Shown in pieces: positions 8,440 to 19,869 of a stretch of 64,000 nucleotides of DNA; the stretch's first letter is position 1, and each line of letters opens with the position of its first letter. The DNA comes from Prostheceraeus crozeri (lineage: Eukaryota > Platyhelminthes > Polycladida > Euryleptidae), in assembly GCA_907163375.1 (NCBI GenBank), contig CAJQUW010001972.1, positions 496,001-560,000 on the forward strand, given 5' to 3'. Position numbers and translations under genes: made by a program. Below the pieces are notes generated by a model that saw only the letters and a program-made list of their open reading frames with translations, did no database searches and was not told the origin of the DNA.

Positions 8440-9003
8440 TTACATAGACCCATGCTGTTGACAATAATATAGATACAGTTCATAAACGTCATAGAGACTA
8501 CAATGCCAGCGTGAAGAGAGTATTGCAATGTAGGTAGCTTTATTTCTAGTATTACAATGGGATGGTGGTCTGTAGAGGTGATGTCTCTCACCGAAACATA
8601 CAGCCATATCAAAAATCATTTCATCTCTAAACTTCTTTTGATCACAATGCATATGATAGTCTTGTCTTACACGATCTACCCAACATGGTAAATATAAATT
8701 ATCAATGTGCAACTGAAGTGTTGCTGCTTCTCGTTCAGAATCATTTCCTAATATTTTAACAATATGAAAACCTGACAGCCACCGTTTGAAATCACTTATC
8801 AAATACGCTTCATTTACAAATCCAATATGAATCAAAATAGAAGGATCAAGTCCATGCACATGACGTCGTGACCATTCGTCTTTGTGTGGAGGACAGTAGG
8901 CAAATCTATGATATACACTAACAACAGTTTGATCACTTTCTCTCATTGCAATAGCACTCAATTCCTGCATGGGTGTTCCCTCACTGTCTATGAAGATGAC
9001 AAC
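8440..9003 (-). CDS. DEDDh exonuclease-like protein (right arm)
   Basis: Mirror of 3153-3716, identical in the parts compared, including the D-x-E and H-x4-D blocks. Confidence 0.6.
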   Translation of the reverse strand, partial: VVIFIDSEGTPMQELSAIAMRESDQTVVSVYHRFAYCPPHKDEWSRRHVHGLDPSILIHIGFVNEAYLISDFKRWLSGFHIVKILGNDSEREAATLQLHIDNLYLPCWVDRVRQDYHMHCDQKKFRDEMIFDMAVCFGERHHLYRPPSHCNTRNKATYIAILSSRWHCSLYDVYELYLYYCQQHGSM

Positions 9004-9025
9004 CTACAATATCAAAAAGACTTCA

Positions 9026-9295
9026 TTACAAGATAATACATTGAGCAGGAACTCTACAAGGATGTCTGTCCTTTACATAACAAAAGATACATACAACATG
9101 ATTACAATGTTTTATTTGAACATAACGCGCAAGACCGAGTATTCCACATTCACTACATACTAACTGATTACAATACTTAAGATTTCTCTTTGGTGGTAGC
9201 ACCATCTTTCTTTGATGTGCGACGACGTTTAGGTTTTGTGACAGGTTCTTGACACTCTTTGACACAAGAATCAATGACTTTCTCAATGTGATCAA
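9026..9295 (-). CDS. Small RING-like zinc protein (right arm)
   Basis: Mirror of 2861-3130. The cysteine and histidine pattern is the same. Confidence 0.5.
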   Translation of the reverse strand: MITLRKSLILVSKSVKNLSQNLNVVAHQRKMVLPPKRNLKYCNQLVCSECGILGLARYVQIKHCNHVVCIFCYVKDRHPCRVPAQCIIL

Positions 9296-9861
9296 GACCT
9301 GTTAACTCAGGTCGATGATGAATTTGAGCAATGCGGAAATTGAGAGAAATAAAATTCCCGTCAGATTGATGAGGTCCCACATAAACAGCAGGCACCTCAA
9401 TATGAAATGAATAAAACCCTGCGCCTAGCGATGACAATTCTGTTTCAACTGACTGTTCAACTGTCACTCCTGAAGTGACTTTACAATACTTGCTTTGCAA
9501 AATATGGCAGCGAGTACCGCGATGCAAAGGTTTATAATAAGAAGTTTTCTTTTTTTGGCCACAACTGTAATAGTTCAGTAGGAATAAGAGCCTTTTGCCT
9601 CACAACGTCTTCTAAAATGTCAAGCTGCTGACGCAACCAATTATCAATAGGGATGCTCAGGTTTTGACCGCAACGATTTATTTGCGCATCCACTTTTGGT
9701 AAGTATACCGCCGGCGTTTGAAGATAGAGTCGAACACCGTTGTAGCGCACTTGTTGTTTGTAGGTAGGATAGCCGTGAATTACCTCTTCAATTTTCGGAT
9801 TCCACAGCTCGAGATGTTGAGGATTCAGTGATGCTGCAGTTGGAGTAGGATTCATGGCCAT
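9177..9861 (-). pseudogene. Family-C protein, copy 1 (right arm, broken)
   Basis: Mirror of 2294-2979. In this copy the GFYSFHIEVPAVYVG block, which matches GFYSFKIKIQTIYMG of copy 2, is easier to see. Confidence 0.5.
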
Positions 9862-9948
9862 GGCAGTCTGTAACGAAAGAATGCCACTAAGTACATTCAT
9901 GATCATCAGAGAAAAGAAAATTGTTAGCTTAGCAGTCACATATGAGGT

Positions 9949-9964
9949 GGCCCTTAAGAGGACC
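9949..9964 (-). terminator. Histone-type stem-loop (right arm)
   Basis: Mirror of 2191-2206, with the same stem, loop and flanks. Confidence 0.6.
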
Positions 9965-9984
9965 TTTTGGGGAGTTCACATGAT

Positions 9985-10218
9985 TTAGAGTTCATCACCA
10001 AAGTCTAGGTCTTCGTCATCGTCCAGTAAATTAAATGTCTAGGGCTTAGGACCCGTGTTAAGTTTCAATTCCCTAAAAGACTTAAAGGTAAAGCGTCTAG
10101 GTGGTGGAGGTGGTGGTGGTGGTGATGGTTCAACAAAATAAGCTTGTACAATCATCGGCCACACACTCTCCTGCGTCTCTCTTCTAAAATGCTGGTAAGG
10201 TTTAGGCCACACACTCAT
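9985..10218 (-). pseudogene. Small proline-rich, acidic-tailed protein (right arm)
   Basis: Mirror of 1937-2170, with its TATA box at 10346-10353. This copy appears less intact than the left one. Confidence 0.5.
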
Positions 10219-10345
10219 GACACTCACTTGTAAATTTGCAAACAGGATTGAATCAGACAAAATTGAGACGGAGAATGGCTTGAGCAAGTTACACACGCTT
10301 TCCAAGTCAAGAGAATGAAATGAAGAGAAAATGGGGAGACGTCTG

Positions 10346-10353
10346 CTTTTATA
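10346..10353 (-). promoter_or_regulatory. TATA box (right arm)
   Basis: Mirror of TATAAAAG at 1802-1809. Confidence 0.75.
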
Positions 10354-10526
10354 GTCTCCTGCGAATCCACATTTGACACTATGAGAGCCAATCAGAGACC
10401 TCCGTTTCTCCCCTGACTTCGCTGCGGCAGGAAAAAGGAGGCACGCGGACGTCTGACTCGTGAATGCTTTTCCCAAATCTTGTAGTCAAATCTAGTTTAG
10501 CACATTGAGTTGAATATGGATGTGTT

Positions 10527-10916
10527 TTATGCGACATAAGAGCAAGTTGGATCCATGCTCATGAAATGAATCGCAAGACGAGATGCAATTTTCGCCATGT
10601 GTCGCTGATAGAAATCTTTGGGATCATGTATCGTCTCTGCAGAATAGGATGCAAAATGAAACACTACACGCTCACCTGCATGTTCATCAGTCACTTTCTC
10701 AAATTCAATCTCTGCAACTAATCGTCCTTTCACATCTTTATTCATCAAACTGTCCATGAGCAGTTGGAAAACGAAGTAGCCTCTAGCGATAGCAAATTCT
10801 AAGTCTGCCTTTTCATGATGAAATGAGATGTTGTAGTCCCCAATCACACCACGAAGACTTTGTCGATGAAAACGTAGTGAACAAAATTCATTCGTAAACT
10901 CTACTGCTTCAGTCAT
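10527..10916 (-). CDS. Family-A protein, copy 1 (right arm)
   Basis: Mirror of 1239-1628, with very few substitutions. Confidence 0.65.
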   Translation of the reverse strand: MTEAVEFTNEFCSLRFHRQSLRGVIGDYNISFHHEKADLEFAIARGYFVFQLLMDSLMNKDVKGRLVAEIEFEKVTDEHAGERVVFHFASYSAETIHDPKDFYQRHMAKIASRLAIHFMSMDPTCSYVA

Positions 10917-11023
10917 CTTTCTTCCTATCACTTTGGAGACATAGCATGAATGACATTCAGGTGGAACATGGCACGCTGATTCCAAATCTGGTCTCTATTT
11001 TCCCGTCCGAGGCGTGGTTCACC

Positions 11024-12797
11024 ATAGAACCACACGGTTTCATCACATTTCACGCAACGAAACAGCAAGAACAAACAACTCACGCAAAAAAAAAAAAAAA
11101 CACCAAACAGGCAAAATCCAACAAACGGATCAAAACAAGCGCAACACATACGCATATAACAATCAAAAACGGACAACCACAAAACTCACTAAAAATAAAA
11201 CTCAACCACACAGAAACACGGCAACAAAACAACACGAAACGAAACCATCCCAAAAAGCTGCCCAAGAAAACACAAGTAACCGCTAAGCCCAGACACCAAA
11301 AATCGTCACGCCACAACCAATAATAAATTACACACAATAGGCCACACATACAGTACGCCACCAAACACAACACTAGGCCTACACCGATGCCGACACCCCC
11401 ACACAACGAAACCCCAATGCCCTCCCCCAACAACTACGCAACCACACTATATTACCTCACAAACCCTAAATCCCGGCACCACGGACACAACTGCATAGAA
11501 ACACACCACAACATTCCAGACTACACCTCAACCCCAACCCAACAAACCGCCAGACCAACAGTCCCACCAATCGCCTCCAACCACTACCACCCAATTTCCA
11601 CACCACCAAGCCGCACAAAGAACTACAGCATTAGACATTCTCACACCCTAATCGAACAACCGTAAACCAAAAACGAGCACAGGCCCAACCCCCCCCAACC
11701 AACACCCACACGGAACACCACCCCAAGACACCACCATGCCCACGCCTAACTCCACGACAGATCCCACCAACAACCTCACTAACCGATAATCCGATCCCCA
11801 CACACAGGGCTCCAGAGATCTCCCTCCCAAACCGCGCACATCCCACAAAATACCCCGAAGCTCAGCCACCAGGCAACCGGCCCCAGCACTGACCCCTCAC
11901 CATGCCGTCAAAAGCGAACTACAACCAGCACAGCGTAAAGCCACATAGATAGCGACCCCTACTACCCTCCCAACCCCCCACGCTTGCTATCCCCCGGACA
12001 ACCACCCTCCTAGAACCCCCCAACCCTCCACCTTCGATAGGGGTAAACCCGCCCCAAAAGACTTGGACCGAATCCACCCACCCCCACAACAATCCACCCC
12101 ACACACAGCACCTACAGGATAAAACCGGAAATCCCACTAGCACCCCAACCCCAACCTAGGCCCCACCCCCCATGCACTGACGGTACCCCACCCCCCCCCC
12201 AGCCCCCTCCCCCACACACCGCCCATCGACCACCCACAACCCTCACATCACACACGCCACAACCCACACACCACAATAAGATCCAAAACACAACTACCGA
12301 ACGGAACCATGGCACACCCAACCTAATCAACACACCCCATACCCTAAAACACCTAGACGATCCGATCAATACTAATACCAAGAAACATCTTAAGGAAACA
12401 TCACATCACCACGAGGCCCTCACACACCGAGAACAACGCACCACCCCCAACCATAAAGCGCCCTATACTGGAACTACTACTCCTCAACATCGAGTAGCCC
12501 AAATAACCCATAAACCCACAACTACACCTACTAACCGACCATCAAATTGCCGAACATAAACATAATAATCGAAAACATTCCTGTCCTCGAACCAACACTC
12601 CCCTTCAATCGAAATTTGCACGATCACCGGACAAACCACAACGACAGCCACCCACCCCCACCGGAGACAACACTAAAACCAAAAATCACCCACAGAGACC
12701 GACGCCTCACAACCCATGACTCACCGTCATAGAAAAAACTAATGCCATAATCGGCACAACCACTAACACCACCACACCCCCACAAGCAAAAACAACA
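11024..12797. other. A/C-rich stretch with no left-arm counterpart
   Basis: The stretch splits the arm between GGCGTGGTTCACC and CGCTAGAGCG, which are adjacent in the left arm near 1125. On the plus strand G and T together make up only about 15-20% of many lines. There is no clear repeat unit, no convincing terminal repeats, and the open frames are artefacts of the bias. It could be a degenerate simple-sequence insertion or a low-quality assembled stretch. Confidence 0.6.
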
Positions 12798-13640
12798 CGC
12801 TAGAGCGATTTTTGTAAAAATTTTAACTCAGTCGTTTTTCGCCAATGTCCATAATATCAATGACGTCTCACATCCTAGACGAAGGCATATAGGAACAAGC
12901 CGTGTCATTCCACGGAATTTGTCTCACTCTCAGCTTTCAAACGAGCTATTGCACGACTTTCTACGATCCCTAACAACCAAAGTTTGAAGATCGCTAGCCG
13001 AGGGGATGGTCAGCAGTTTTTCTCTCCGATTAGAGCCTGGAAGCATCCGTCCTAGCCCAAAAATTGACCAAAAATTCCGAAATTTGCACTCCAATTTTCC
13101 CCATCCGAGCACTCCTTCATGTCGAAAAACGAACTTCTCTTCCCAAAACATCCAAGCCTGCCATTTTCCTCCCTAAAGCCAGGGAAATGGACAAACTGAG
13201 CTTTTCCCACTGCATTTTCTCACTCATAGGTTTCAAATGATCTATCACACGACATTGTACGATCTCCACACCAAAGTGGAATCTGACAGCAGGGTGGGGA
13301 TCAGAACTTTTTGTCACTCCGATTGAGCTGGAAACATCTTCCAAGCCCAAAATTGACCAAAAATTCCCGAATTTTGCACTCCATTTTTCCCATCCGAGGT
13401 CTCCTTCTGTCGAAAAACGACATTCTCATCCCAAAAACATCCAACACCTGCCCCCTTTTCACTCTGACGTTTCAGAGATACCTTATCACCTTCCATTACC
13501 CCACCCTTGCCTCACATTCGGTCCTGCTTCCCCCTTCCAGAGGGGGGAGGGACCAGTTTCCTCCTCTCGGACCCATCCTCCAGCATCATCCCAGGCGACT
13601 TCCTTCCAGAGGTGGGCTGATCAGCATGATGACTCATCTT
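12798..13640. repeat. E1 right terminal block with subterminal repeats
   Basis: Mirror of 303-1165 with the same ~310-bp units. It diverges more from its partner than the coding part of the arms does. Confidence 0.7.
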
Positions 13641-13684
13641 TGCTCATTTTCGCTGTGAAAATGGAGTGGGATTTACTAACTAAT

Positions 13685-15772
13685 TATGCTCCTATATTTA
13701 TGCCTCGCATATTTCTTTTTTATTTCATTGTACGACTCTTCAGTAAAATGTAGTTTCCAGAAAACATTCATTATCCTTATAATTTATATTATTATATATA
13801 TGTAATTTTTAATTTGTTTTACCTTGTCGCATTCCCTTTGAATATCTCTTTCTATGTAATTCTGTTGTAAAACCATGTTTTCCTCGATTTTCGCTGAATA
13901 CAAACTGTTTATTTTCTTTACTTTTTTCGAGACTCATCCGTAAAACTTTTTGAGCGACAAAGAGGGCCTTGATAGCATTAACGTTCGTAACTTTCGGGAC
14001 TATAACTGTATAATGAGTATATGAGAAAGCAATAGTTTTCTTTACGCTCCAGCAAGTTGCATTCATTATCTTCCGTTTTTGCATCCAAATCGAGAAGTTT
14101 ACAGATGACCCACTGAATTGTTTTTGCCATTGTCTGTCGAGATTTTCATTTGAATAGTTTTTTAAGAATACACATACTCATAGACTAGAATAAGAATAAG
14201 TTGCAGTTCCTAAAAAGTATTACGAAAATTTCTATTATTAAAATAAAAATAATAATTTTATTAAAAATCATGGAACGGAATAAGGGACAAGTAACATTTT
14301 ACGTCTCCCACAGATGAGGGACTATCTAGTCCTAAAATTTCATCAATTTATAGTTTAGAAGTTAGCAGAAAGTTTCAGACGCTTCTAGCCTGAAATATGG
14401 TTGCTTTTTCGGTCACCGTTGCAAATAAAAAATATGCAAGAGAATTTAAAAAGCCAGAAATGAATCGCAGTTTTTCATAGTTTAGTAATCATTAAGGTTT
14501 TTTTCATTGACAATTATAGAGCTGTATTCTATTTGAATCGGTATTTTGCACTATTTTTTCCACAACCAAATAAACTAGGGGGGATCACATGCTCCACCAA
14601 AGAGACAGCTGAATTGAGCATTAATTAAGCAGTATCGCTGCTGAAACATTCTGTCAATCACATACGCACATCGTACATCGTAACAACTTAAGCTACAAAC
14701 GCTATAGTTTAGCTATGATAGAGCCACTTTGAAGAACTACTTTGTTTTGACAAAGCCAATATTCTATTTCAGTCAACGATGAACAGATAGATTCAATTTC
14801 ATGTTCTTTCCCGACTTCCAAAACTTTCACTTTTTTCCTCATCACTTTTCGTTTTTCACTCTACTAAATGTAATCATATTTTTTTTCATCGATAGAAACA
14901 ACAATCATATGCCTGTTACTGAAGCGTTTCATCGAATGCCACTCGTAATCCCATTTGTCGACAGGGCTATCGTGGACAACTGGCATATCTTGCGATGGTC
15001 GACCAAAAGGCTAGGATATGACATTGAATAGGAAACTTCCACAGTGCTACCCAACGCTGTATTTCCACCGAAGGAAAGAACTTGACAATCGACAGAATAA
15101 GTGACGGCAGAAGGAACATTTTCCGGGTGATTTTCTTGATGGAACAAATCCCGTTGATTACCCTTTGCAAGATGCACATCTTCCGCGTGGCAAAAATGTA
15201 GACAGGTTTCCGACAGATCATTCCTCATGCTTTTGAAACAAAATACGGATGTAGAGCTGCAGAACCACATAAATAGAAGAAATCCACAAGTAAAAGGAAA
15301 TGCTGGATATGGCCATTTCATTTTTCTGTAATAAATTGAGTGTGAAACTTCTAAATGACATCTATCATTAGCCGCACAATTCACGAGTCACATTGCCCTC
15401 CGCTATTTTCGAACTGTATTCCTTATTCAGTGGGGTGGATGCGAACACGCCTACATGCATTGTATACGTTGCCGTCCTTCGCGAAGATAAAGTCACAAGT
15501 TCGGATGTGCCATGCAACTGCATTGTTTAGTATACAACACTGGCCCTTGAGGCAAAAAAAAATTCAACAGCGATGAGAACCACCATCTGAGGAGGAGTTT
15601 CAAAATTTGTTTCCCACGGAGCATAAACATCAATACATCCTTAAAAAATATGATATTTGAACTGAAACATCTTTAAAGCACATTCCCTTCCCTTGACATA
15701 GTTGAAGTGCCGTGATTGCAGTTTGATTATCTTACAATTCAAGAGTGGGAATGCCAAGTAAACATATGTTAA
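13685..15772. other. Unassigned AT-rich sequence
   Basis: No repeat structure or domain-bearing frame is visible. A 151-codon minus-strand frame at 14929-15384 has no recognisable domain and an unconvincing composition. Confidence 0.5.
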
Positions 15773-15889
15773 CAGTAAAACCTCTCTTAGCGGACACCTT
15801 GAATATGAGGAACGCATATTTTGAAGAGTAGCGGTTAGAGTGGGAAAGATCAGCGTTATTTGGAGTCTAGACATTCAGGGGGTGATCCG

Positions 15890-17960
15890 AAAATAGGTAG
15901 TAATGTGGAGTCTGTGGAGAGTCTATCTTACACCTACAATGTCCTTGCATACGGTACTTTGAGAAGAGTAGTTGACTATATAAACTACCTAGAAACGTCT
16001 TTTTTTGAGACCTAGAGCCTCAAAATCCCTACGATTGATACCTCCTAAAGAAACTCTATCCTATTACCGTAAATCACCTATGCCTGACCTCACAGTCGAG
16101 CTCCGATCTACCTCGTGACCGTATAAAAATCGCGAGTCTAACCTAGGATGGCCTTGCTTGTATCTGACTCCCCGTTTTATAGCTTTATCCAGCCACTGAC
16201 CAGGCTTAATGCCTTGTTGTGTCTCGGAACTTACTTCCTATAGCTTACTATACTTCACGCTGTGGCGGGAGTTAATAGCCTAACTCTACTTTCGCTTCTA
16301 AATCCTCTTAATGTTTCCTCCGTATTTACTCGTCACACTACTGAAGTATTTTCAATATAGGCCGTCGACCATCTCATTTAATAATATTTTCTTAGGTTGT
16401 CTCTTCTTGATAATTTACGTACTGCGTGAACACCTCTCATCGCTCCTAAATATTGCGCGATCTTGATCTACCCTATCTGTTGCTAACTGTGTCTCCACTT
16501 AAGTCCTTGTGCCGACTGTTTACTTTGTTTCGTGAAGTCGTTATTGTGCTTTTCCTTTAACCCCTAATCCTACCTAGATAGAACCTTCAGAATGTCTTCG
16601 GCTTGATCTTTGCATCTAGCTTTACTTTTCATTCTGACATACACCTCTAACTATCAACTACTCAACCTCTTCTTTACCGTGTCATATCATCATTTCCTGC
16701 ACCCACCTGTATAACTCTTCTAGCAGTATCGCAAACCGTTACACCACTTAGTACGTTACTGTCTTAACATTCTGACGGGCTAGATTACAATATCTTTACA
16801 ATCTGAAGTACTAAAAGACTCTCGTAACCTTCGGACCTCCTACCCTCATTCAATATCTTTTTTCATTTAACATGTTTCCCTAATCTTCTTTCTTGTGTTA
16901 TTTACTTAAATGTACAACTTTCCCTTAACCACCCCTATATGACTCTTTCCTAAATCGAACTTTAACGTCTTAAAAAAACATTTCTTACTTACCAAGCTAC
17001 GACTCACATAAATTGTATAGTACAATTAACTATTCTATTTAACTACACTCCTATACCCTCATAAAAAATCCTTTGTTGCTATGTATAACAACTGACCTAT
17101 GGAATCTGCACTCTGGAACAGTTCTAATAAAATCTCGATACCGCTTCCTAGTTTATTCTCTTAATACAAAACAACTATTTATTAGTAGAACTTCTTTAAT
17201 CCTCTCCCCTCCTAACCTCATAACCATACTTACGAAATCAATCCCTACGCTATATCTTTCTCTATTCACGTCTTTTAGACTAGACCCCTATAAAATTGCC
17301 TGCCTTTCTCTGTACCCTACTTAGTTACCTTTTCCTCACTCCTATTTTTACCCTGACTTTCCTTTGCTACCTCTTCTCATTACCCCGGTACCTTGGATGA
17401 GTCCTCTCCTATATCGACGTCTCTCTAACTTCTACGTTAACGTTGACTGTTACTTTATACTAATATCTCAATCGCCTATTTAACCACGCGTTTTTAATTT
17501 CCTACGAGACCTACTTACTAATTACCCTTTAATTTACTCTACTTGCTCGCTACTATCACCCTCTATCTACTTCTTTCCTATTTAAGAGATTATCACTTGT
17601 GCATCTCTACCTACCTCACAAACTAAGAATACATATACTATATACTTACCTCTTCATACCCTTTCACTTCCTCTACCTCTTAAGTTCAACAATATTGATC
17701 ACATTTACGTAGTGGTCAACCTCCTTGACTTATAGCGATCCTTCTTCCTATATTAACATGATGTCTATGATCATTAACAACGGATCCTCTTACTCTTACT
17801 TATACTCTAGCTTTACACTATATCTATGTATAACTCCGTATCCACCCCCCAACTTGCAAATAACGCAATTCCCCAGCACCTCCGCCCCCCGTACCCCCCA
17901 CAAACAGACAAAACCGGACCCGACCCAAGGTCCCACCCAACCAAATAAACATTACCTCAC
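15890..17960. other. G-poor, C/T-rich stretch
   Basis: About 2 kb in which G is roughly one base in ten or less on the plus strand, with many CTACC, CTTACC and TACTT words but no repeat period. The composition changes gradually at both edges. No convincing coding region. See findings. Confidence 0.6.
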
Positions 17961-18009
17961 AATAACGGACAGTCTGTCCATTGACTGGCGGTAAGCACTG
18001 AGGTACACA

Positions 18010-18450
18010 GTGAGGATACAGACAGTCGTTGAGAATTCTGAGAAAACTTTGTCAACAGTTTTCACTAGCCTGAGTGAGTCAAACAAGTTTGAAGAACTTG
18101 CTCCGATGGAACAATATTTTGAAATTGATGCGAAGATAACAATGATCGAAGATCTGTCGCCAACATGGGCGACTGACTCAGCACAAGCTGTCACCACCGC
18201 CGAGGATGATTCCACAGCAGGCGCGGCTGACATTGAAGAGGAAGACAATGAGGATAGTCAACATGAAGAATCTTGTCCAGACGCTGCAACAGCACTTAAG
18301 TGGCTCAAAGGAAGCAGAAACTTTGCACTCACAAAAGATCATAGCGAACTGCTACAAATTTGTATGGACGGAGAAAGATGTTCCAGCAAGCATTCTGAGC
18401 AAAAAAATTGCTGCCAAACTCTTATTACGGACTATTTTTGCGGAGGATAG
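18010..18450 (+). pseudogene. pogo/Tigger transposase C-terminal region
   Basis: About 146 codons: an acidic linker (IEEEDNEDSQHEE), then ATALKWLKGSRNFAL, matching the helical C-terminal region of Tigger/pogo transposases, then QTLITDYF right before the stop. Q-x-x-I-x-x-Y-F is a complete PCNA-interacting (PIP) box, and pogo transposases are known to bind PCNA. The DDE catalytic domain is not visible upstream, so this is a remnant. The first codon is only the start of the open stretch, not a supported start. Confidence 0.55.
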
Positions 18451-18870
18451 ATTGTGATCTGATCGTGTCAAACTAAATCTGAAGTGTGCATGAATTTATG
18501 ACTGCGCACTACATTGTCATGCGGTGTAAGTGCTGCAAGACATGTTGATCTACTGTGTTATGACATACATATACAGTACATGTAGCATGTATGGAAATTA
18601 TTCTTTATCCCGTTACATGGTCTTTTATGTGGGGCCTAAATTCTCAGACAGCGGCACTTTGTTGTCAAAATGCTTAAAATTGTTAATGCGAAAATTTGAA
18701 AGACATTAACTGAGTACCTATTATAGTCTTGTAAGCAGGCCTACATGGAAGGTGCACTGTATAAACAAACTACTTTATGCAAAGACTTACAACCTCGGCC
18801 ACCCCCAAAAAGAGGCCACTTTTTTGAGTCCTTGCACTGGCCGTAATTCGGAGGTTTTACTGCAGCACAA
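18451..18870. other. Transposon 3' region, no gene
   Basis: Non-coding sequence between the transposase remnant and the right terminus, then a few bases to the foldback repeat. Confidence 0.5.
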
Positions 18871-19097
18871 TAACAAGTTATTTCCAATTAATTTTTGTCT
18901 TCATCATGAAGCTATCTTCAGGGAACGTAAATGTTAGCGTTACAGATGGTTATTGAATATGATGCATGAATTCAAAGATGTATTTATTTGATTTTTATGT
19001 CAGATTTGTTTGTCAATGATAAGATGACTAAGATCTGTAACATTAACATTTACGCTCCCCGAAGATAGCTTCGTGAAGAAGACAGAAATTAATTGGA
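18871..19097. mobile_element. Foldback/MITE-like inverted repeat, split by the LINE
   Basis: 18871-18950 pairs imperfectly with the reverse complement of about 19030-19097, continued at 50504-50531. The shared core is CCAATTAATTT-TGTCTTC and AAGCTATCTTC-GGGA-CGTAAATGTTA. The outermost part of the right arm (GGAAATAATTTGTTA) is found only after the LINE, which shows that the LINE inserted into the right arm. The loop is about 80 bp. No coding capacity. Confidence 0.7.
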
Positions 19098-19637
19098 CAT
19101 AACTTCTCTAGCGTTCAGCCGAGACGGTTGTGTGTCTCTCGCTGTATCGTTCACTGAATCTACAGTGTTTCTGTTTATCCTCTTTTGCTGAGCGTCCATG
19201 AAAGCTGTTTATATCATCTGATTCGCCGTGATTTTTCAAATCAAGTTATGTCATCCATGTGTTCAGTGACTCAGTGCTTCATCCTCTAAAATCTTCGTCA
19301 ATTTCCCATGTTCTGAGCCTGTTTGGCGATCAGCTGATTTGGAATTTTTTATCATCTGAACTGAAACGCGTTCTTGTCGCGTCAGCGGCCCCCGGCGTCG
19401 AGCTTTAACATTGCGACCAGAGAGAATTGTCACTTTGTGCATAGATATCCGTGATTGTGTGACTTCGGACTGATTTTCCAACGTGAATAAAATAATTGAC
19501 AGCTGCAACCCAGATATCTGATGGTTCTGCTAACCTAGTTATGTGATCATCCTTGCTTATGCTGCGAAGAGAGCTACGGCATCACCATCATCTGTTTCAT
19601 CGGTATTTATAGCATCAGCTGTTTTGCGCTATCGCAC
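19098..19637 (+). other. LINE 5' region
   Basis: Sequence between the LINE target duplication and the LTR insertion. No plus-strand frame of note, so it is likely 5' UTR or decayed ORF1. It ends with CGCAC, the left target duplication of the LTR element. Confidence 0.6.
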
Positions 19638-19853
19638 TGTAATATCTGATCTGATCTAATCTAATCTAAGCTGCTATCTTTACAACTCTATGCTGCATTA
19701 ATCAGTATACACATTAGCATGCACAATATAAAGGGCACATGGGTTCTCGGCCAAAAACACAGCGTACACGCATAAGAAAACTTACCATGAACATATTCAA
19801 AGAAAGTTAAAGAATAGAAATATGTCCAATCTGATAGAGTGAGATATTACATC
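19638..19853 (-). repeat. LTR (3' LTR of the gypsy element)
   Basis: 216 bp, TG...CA ends. A purine-rich tract (GGAAAGGGAGAGA on the minus strand) abuts it on the internal side, as a polypurine tract should. Confidence 0.9.
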
Positions 19854-19869
19854 TCTCCCTTTCCACAAA

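Larger units (their letters stand above)
248..13684. mobile_element. E1: Polinton-related element, palindromic, defective
   Basis: The left terminus reads AGTAGTAATCCC and the right terminus, reversed, reads AGTTAGTAAATCCC. Both resemble the terminus of E2 (AGTAGTAAGTAAAAC). Near-matching 6-bp flanks (AATGCT and TATGCT) fit the 6-bp target duplication of Polintons. About 5 kb of one end is present twice in inverted orientation (248-5220 and 6760-13684) around a single-copy centre (5221-6759). Genes are relatives of the E2 accessory set, plus a polymerase-B tail fragment. Integrase, ATPase, protease and capsid genes are absent, so the element is defective. The arms differ by few substitutions, which suggests that the duplication is recent. 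Confidence 0.8.
6760..13684 (-). repeat. E1 right arm of inverted repeat
   Basis: This is the mirror copy of 248-5220. Homology starts at 6760 and runs to the right terminus, interrupted at 11024-12797 by sequence with no counterpart in the left arm. The arm also has about one and a half more copies of the AP-1-containing tandem repeat (7488-7790). Confidence 0.9.
15773..18862 (+). mobile_element. pogo/Tigger-like DNA transposon, decayed
   Basis: The left end CAGTAAAACCTCTCTTAGCG is typical of Tigger/pogo termini. The right end, reversed, reads CAGTAAAACCTCCGAATTAC. The first 12 bp are shared and the rest is diverged. A TA dinucleotide precedes the left end with one extra base, but no clean TA duplication is seen at the right. 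A transposase C-terminal exon lies at 18010-18450. The body between is replaced by G-poor sequence, so the two ends may not belong to one copy. Confidence 0.5.

Noticed and set aside
11080-12381. Several minus-strand frames of 70-117 codons in the A/C-rich stretch
   Set aside because: They are rich in G, V, W, C and L, as expected from biased base composition. No domain, start context or conservation.
14929-15384. 151-codon minus-strand frame
   Set aside because: No recognisable domain, no neighbouring signals, and an overlapping frame of similar length. Chance frame.
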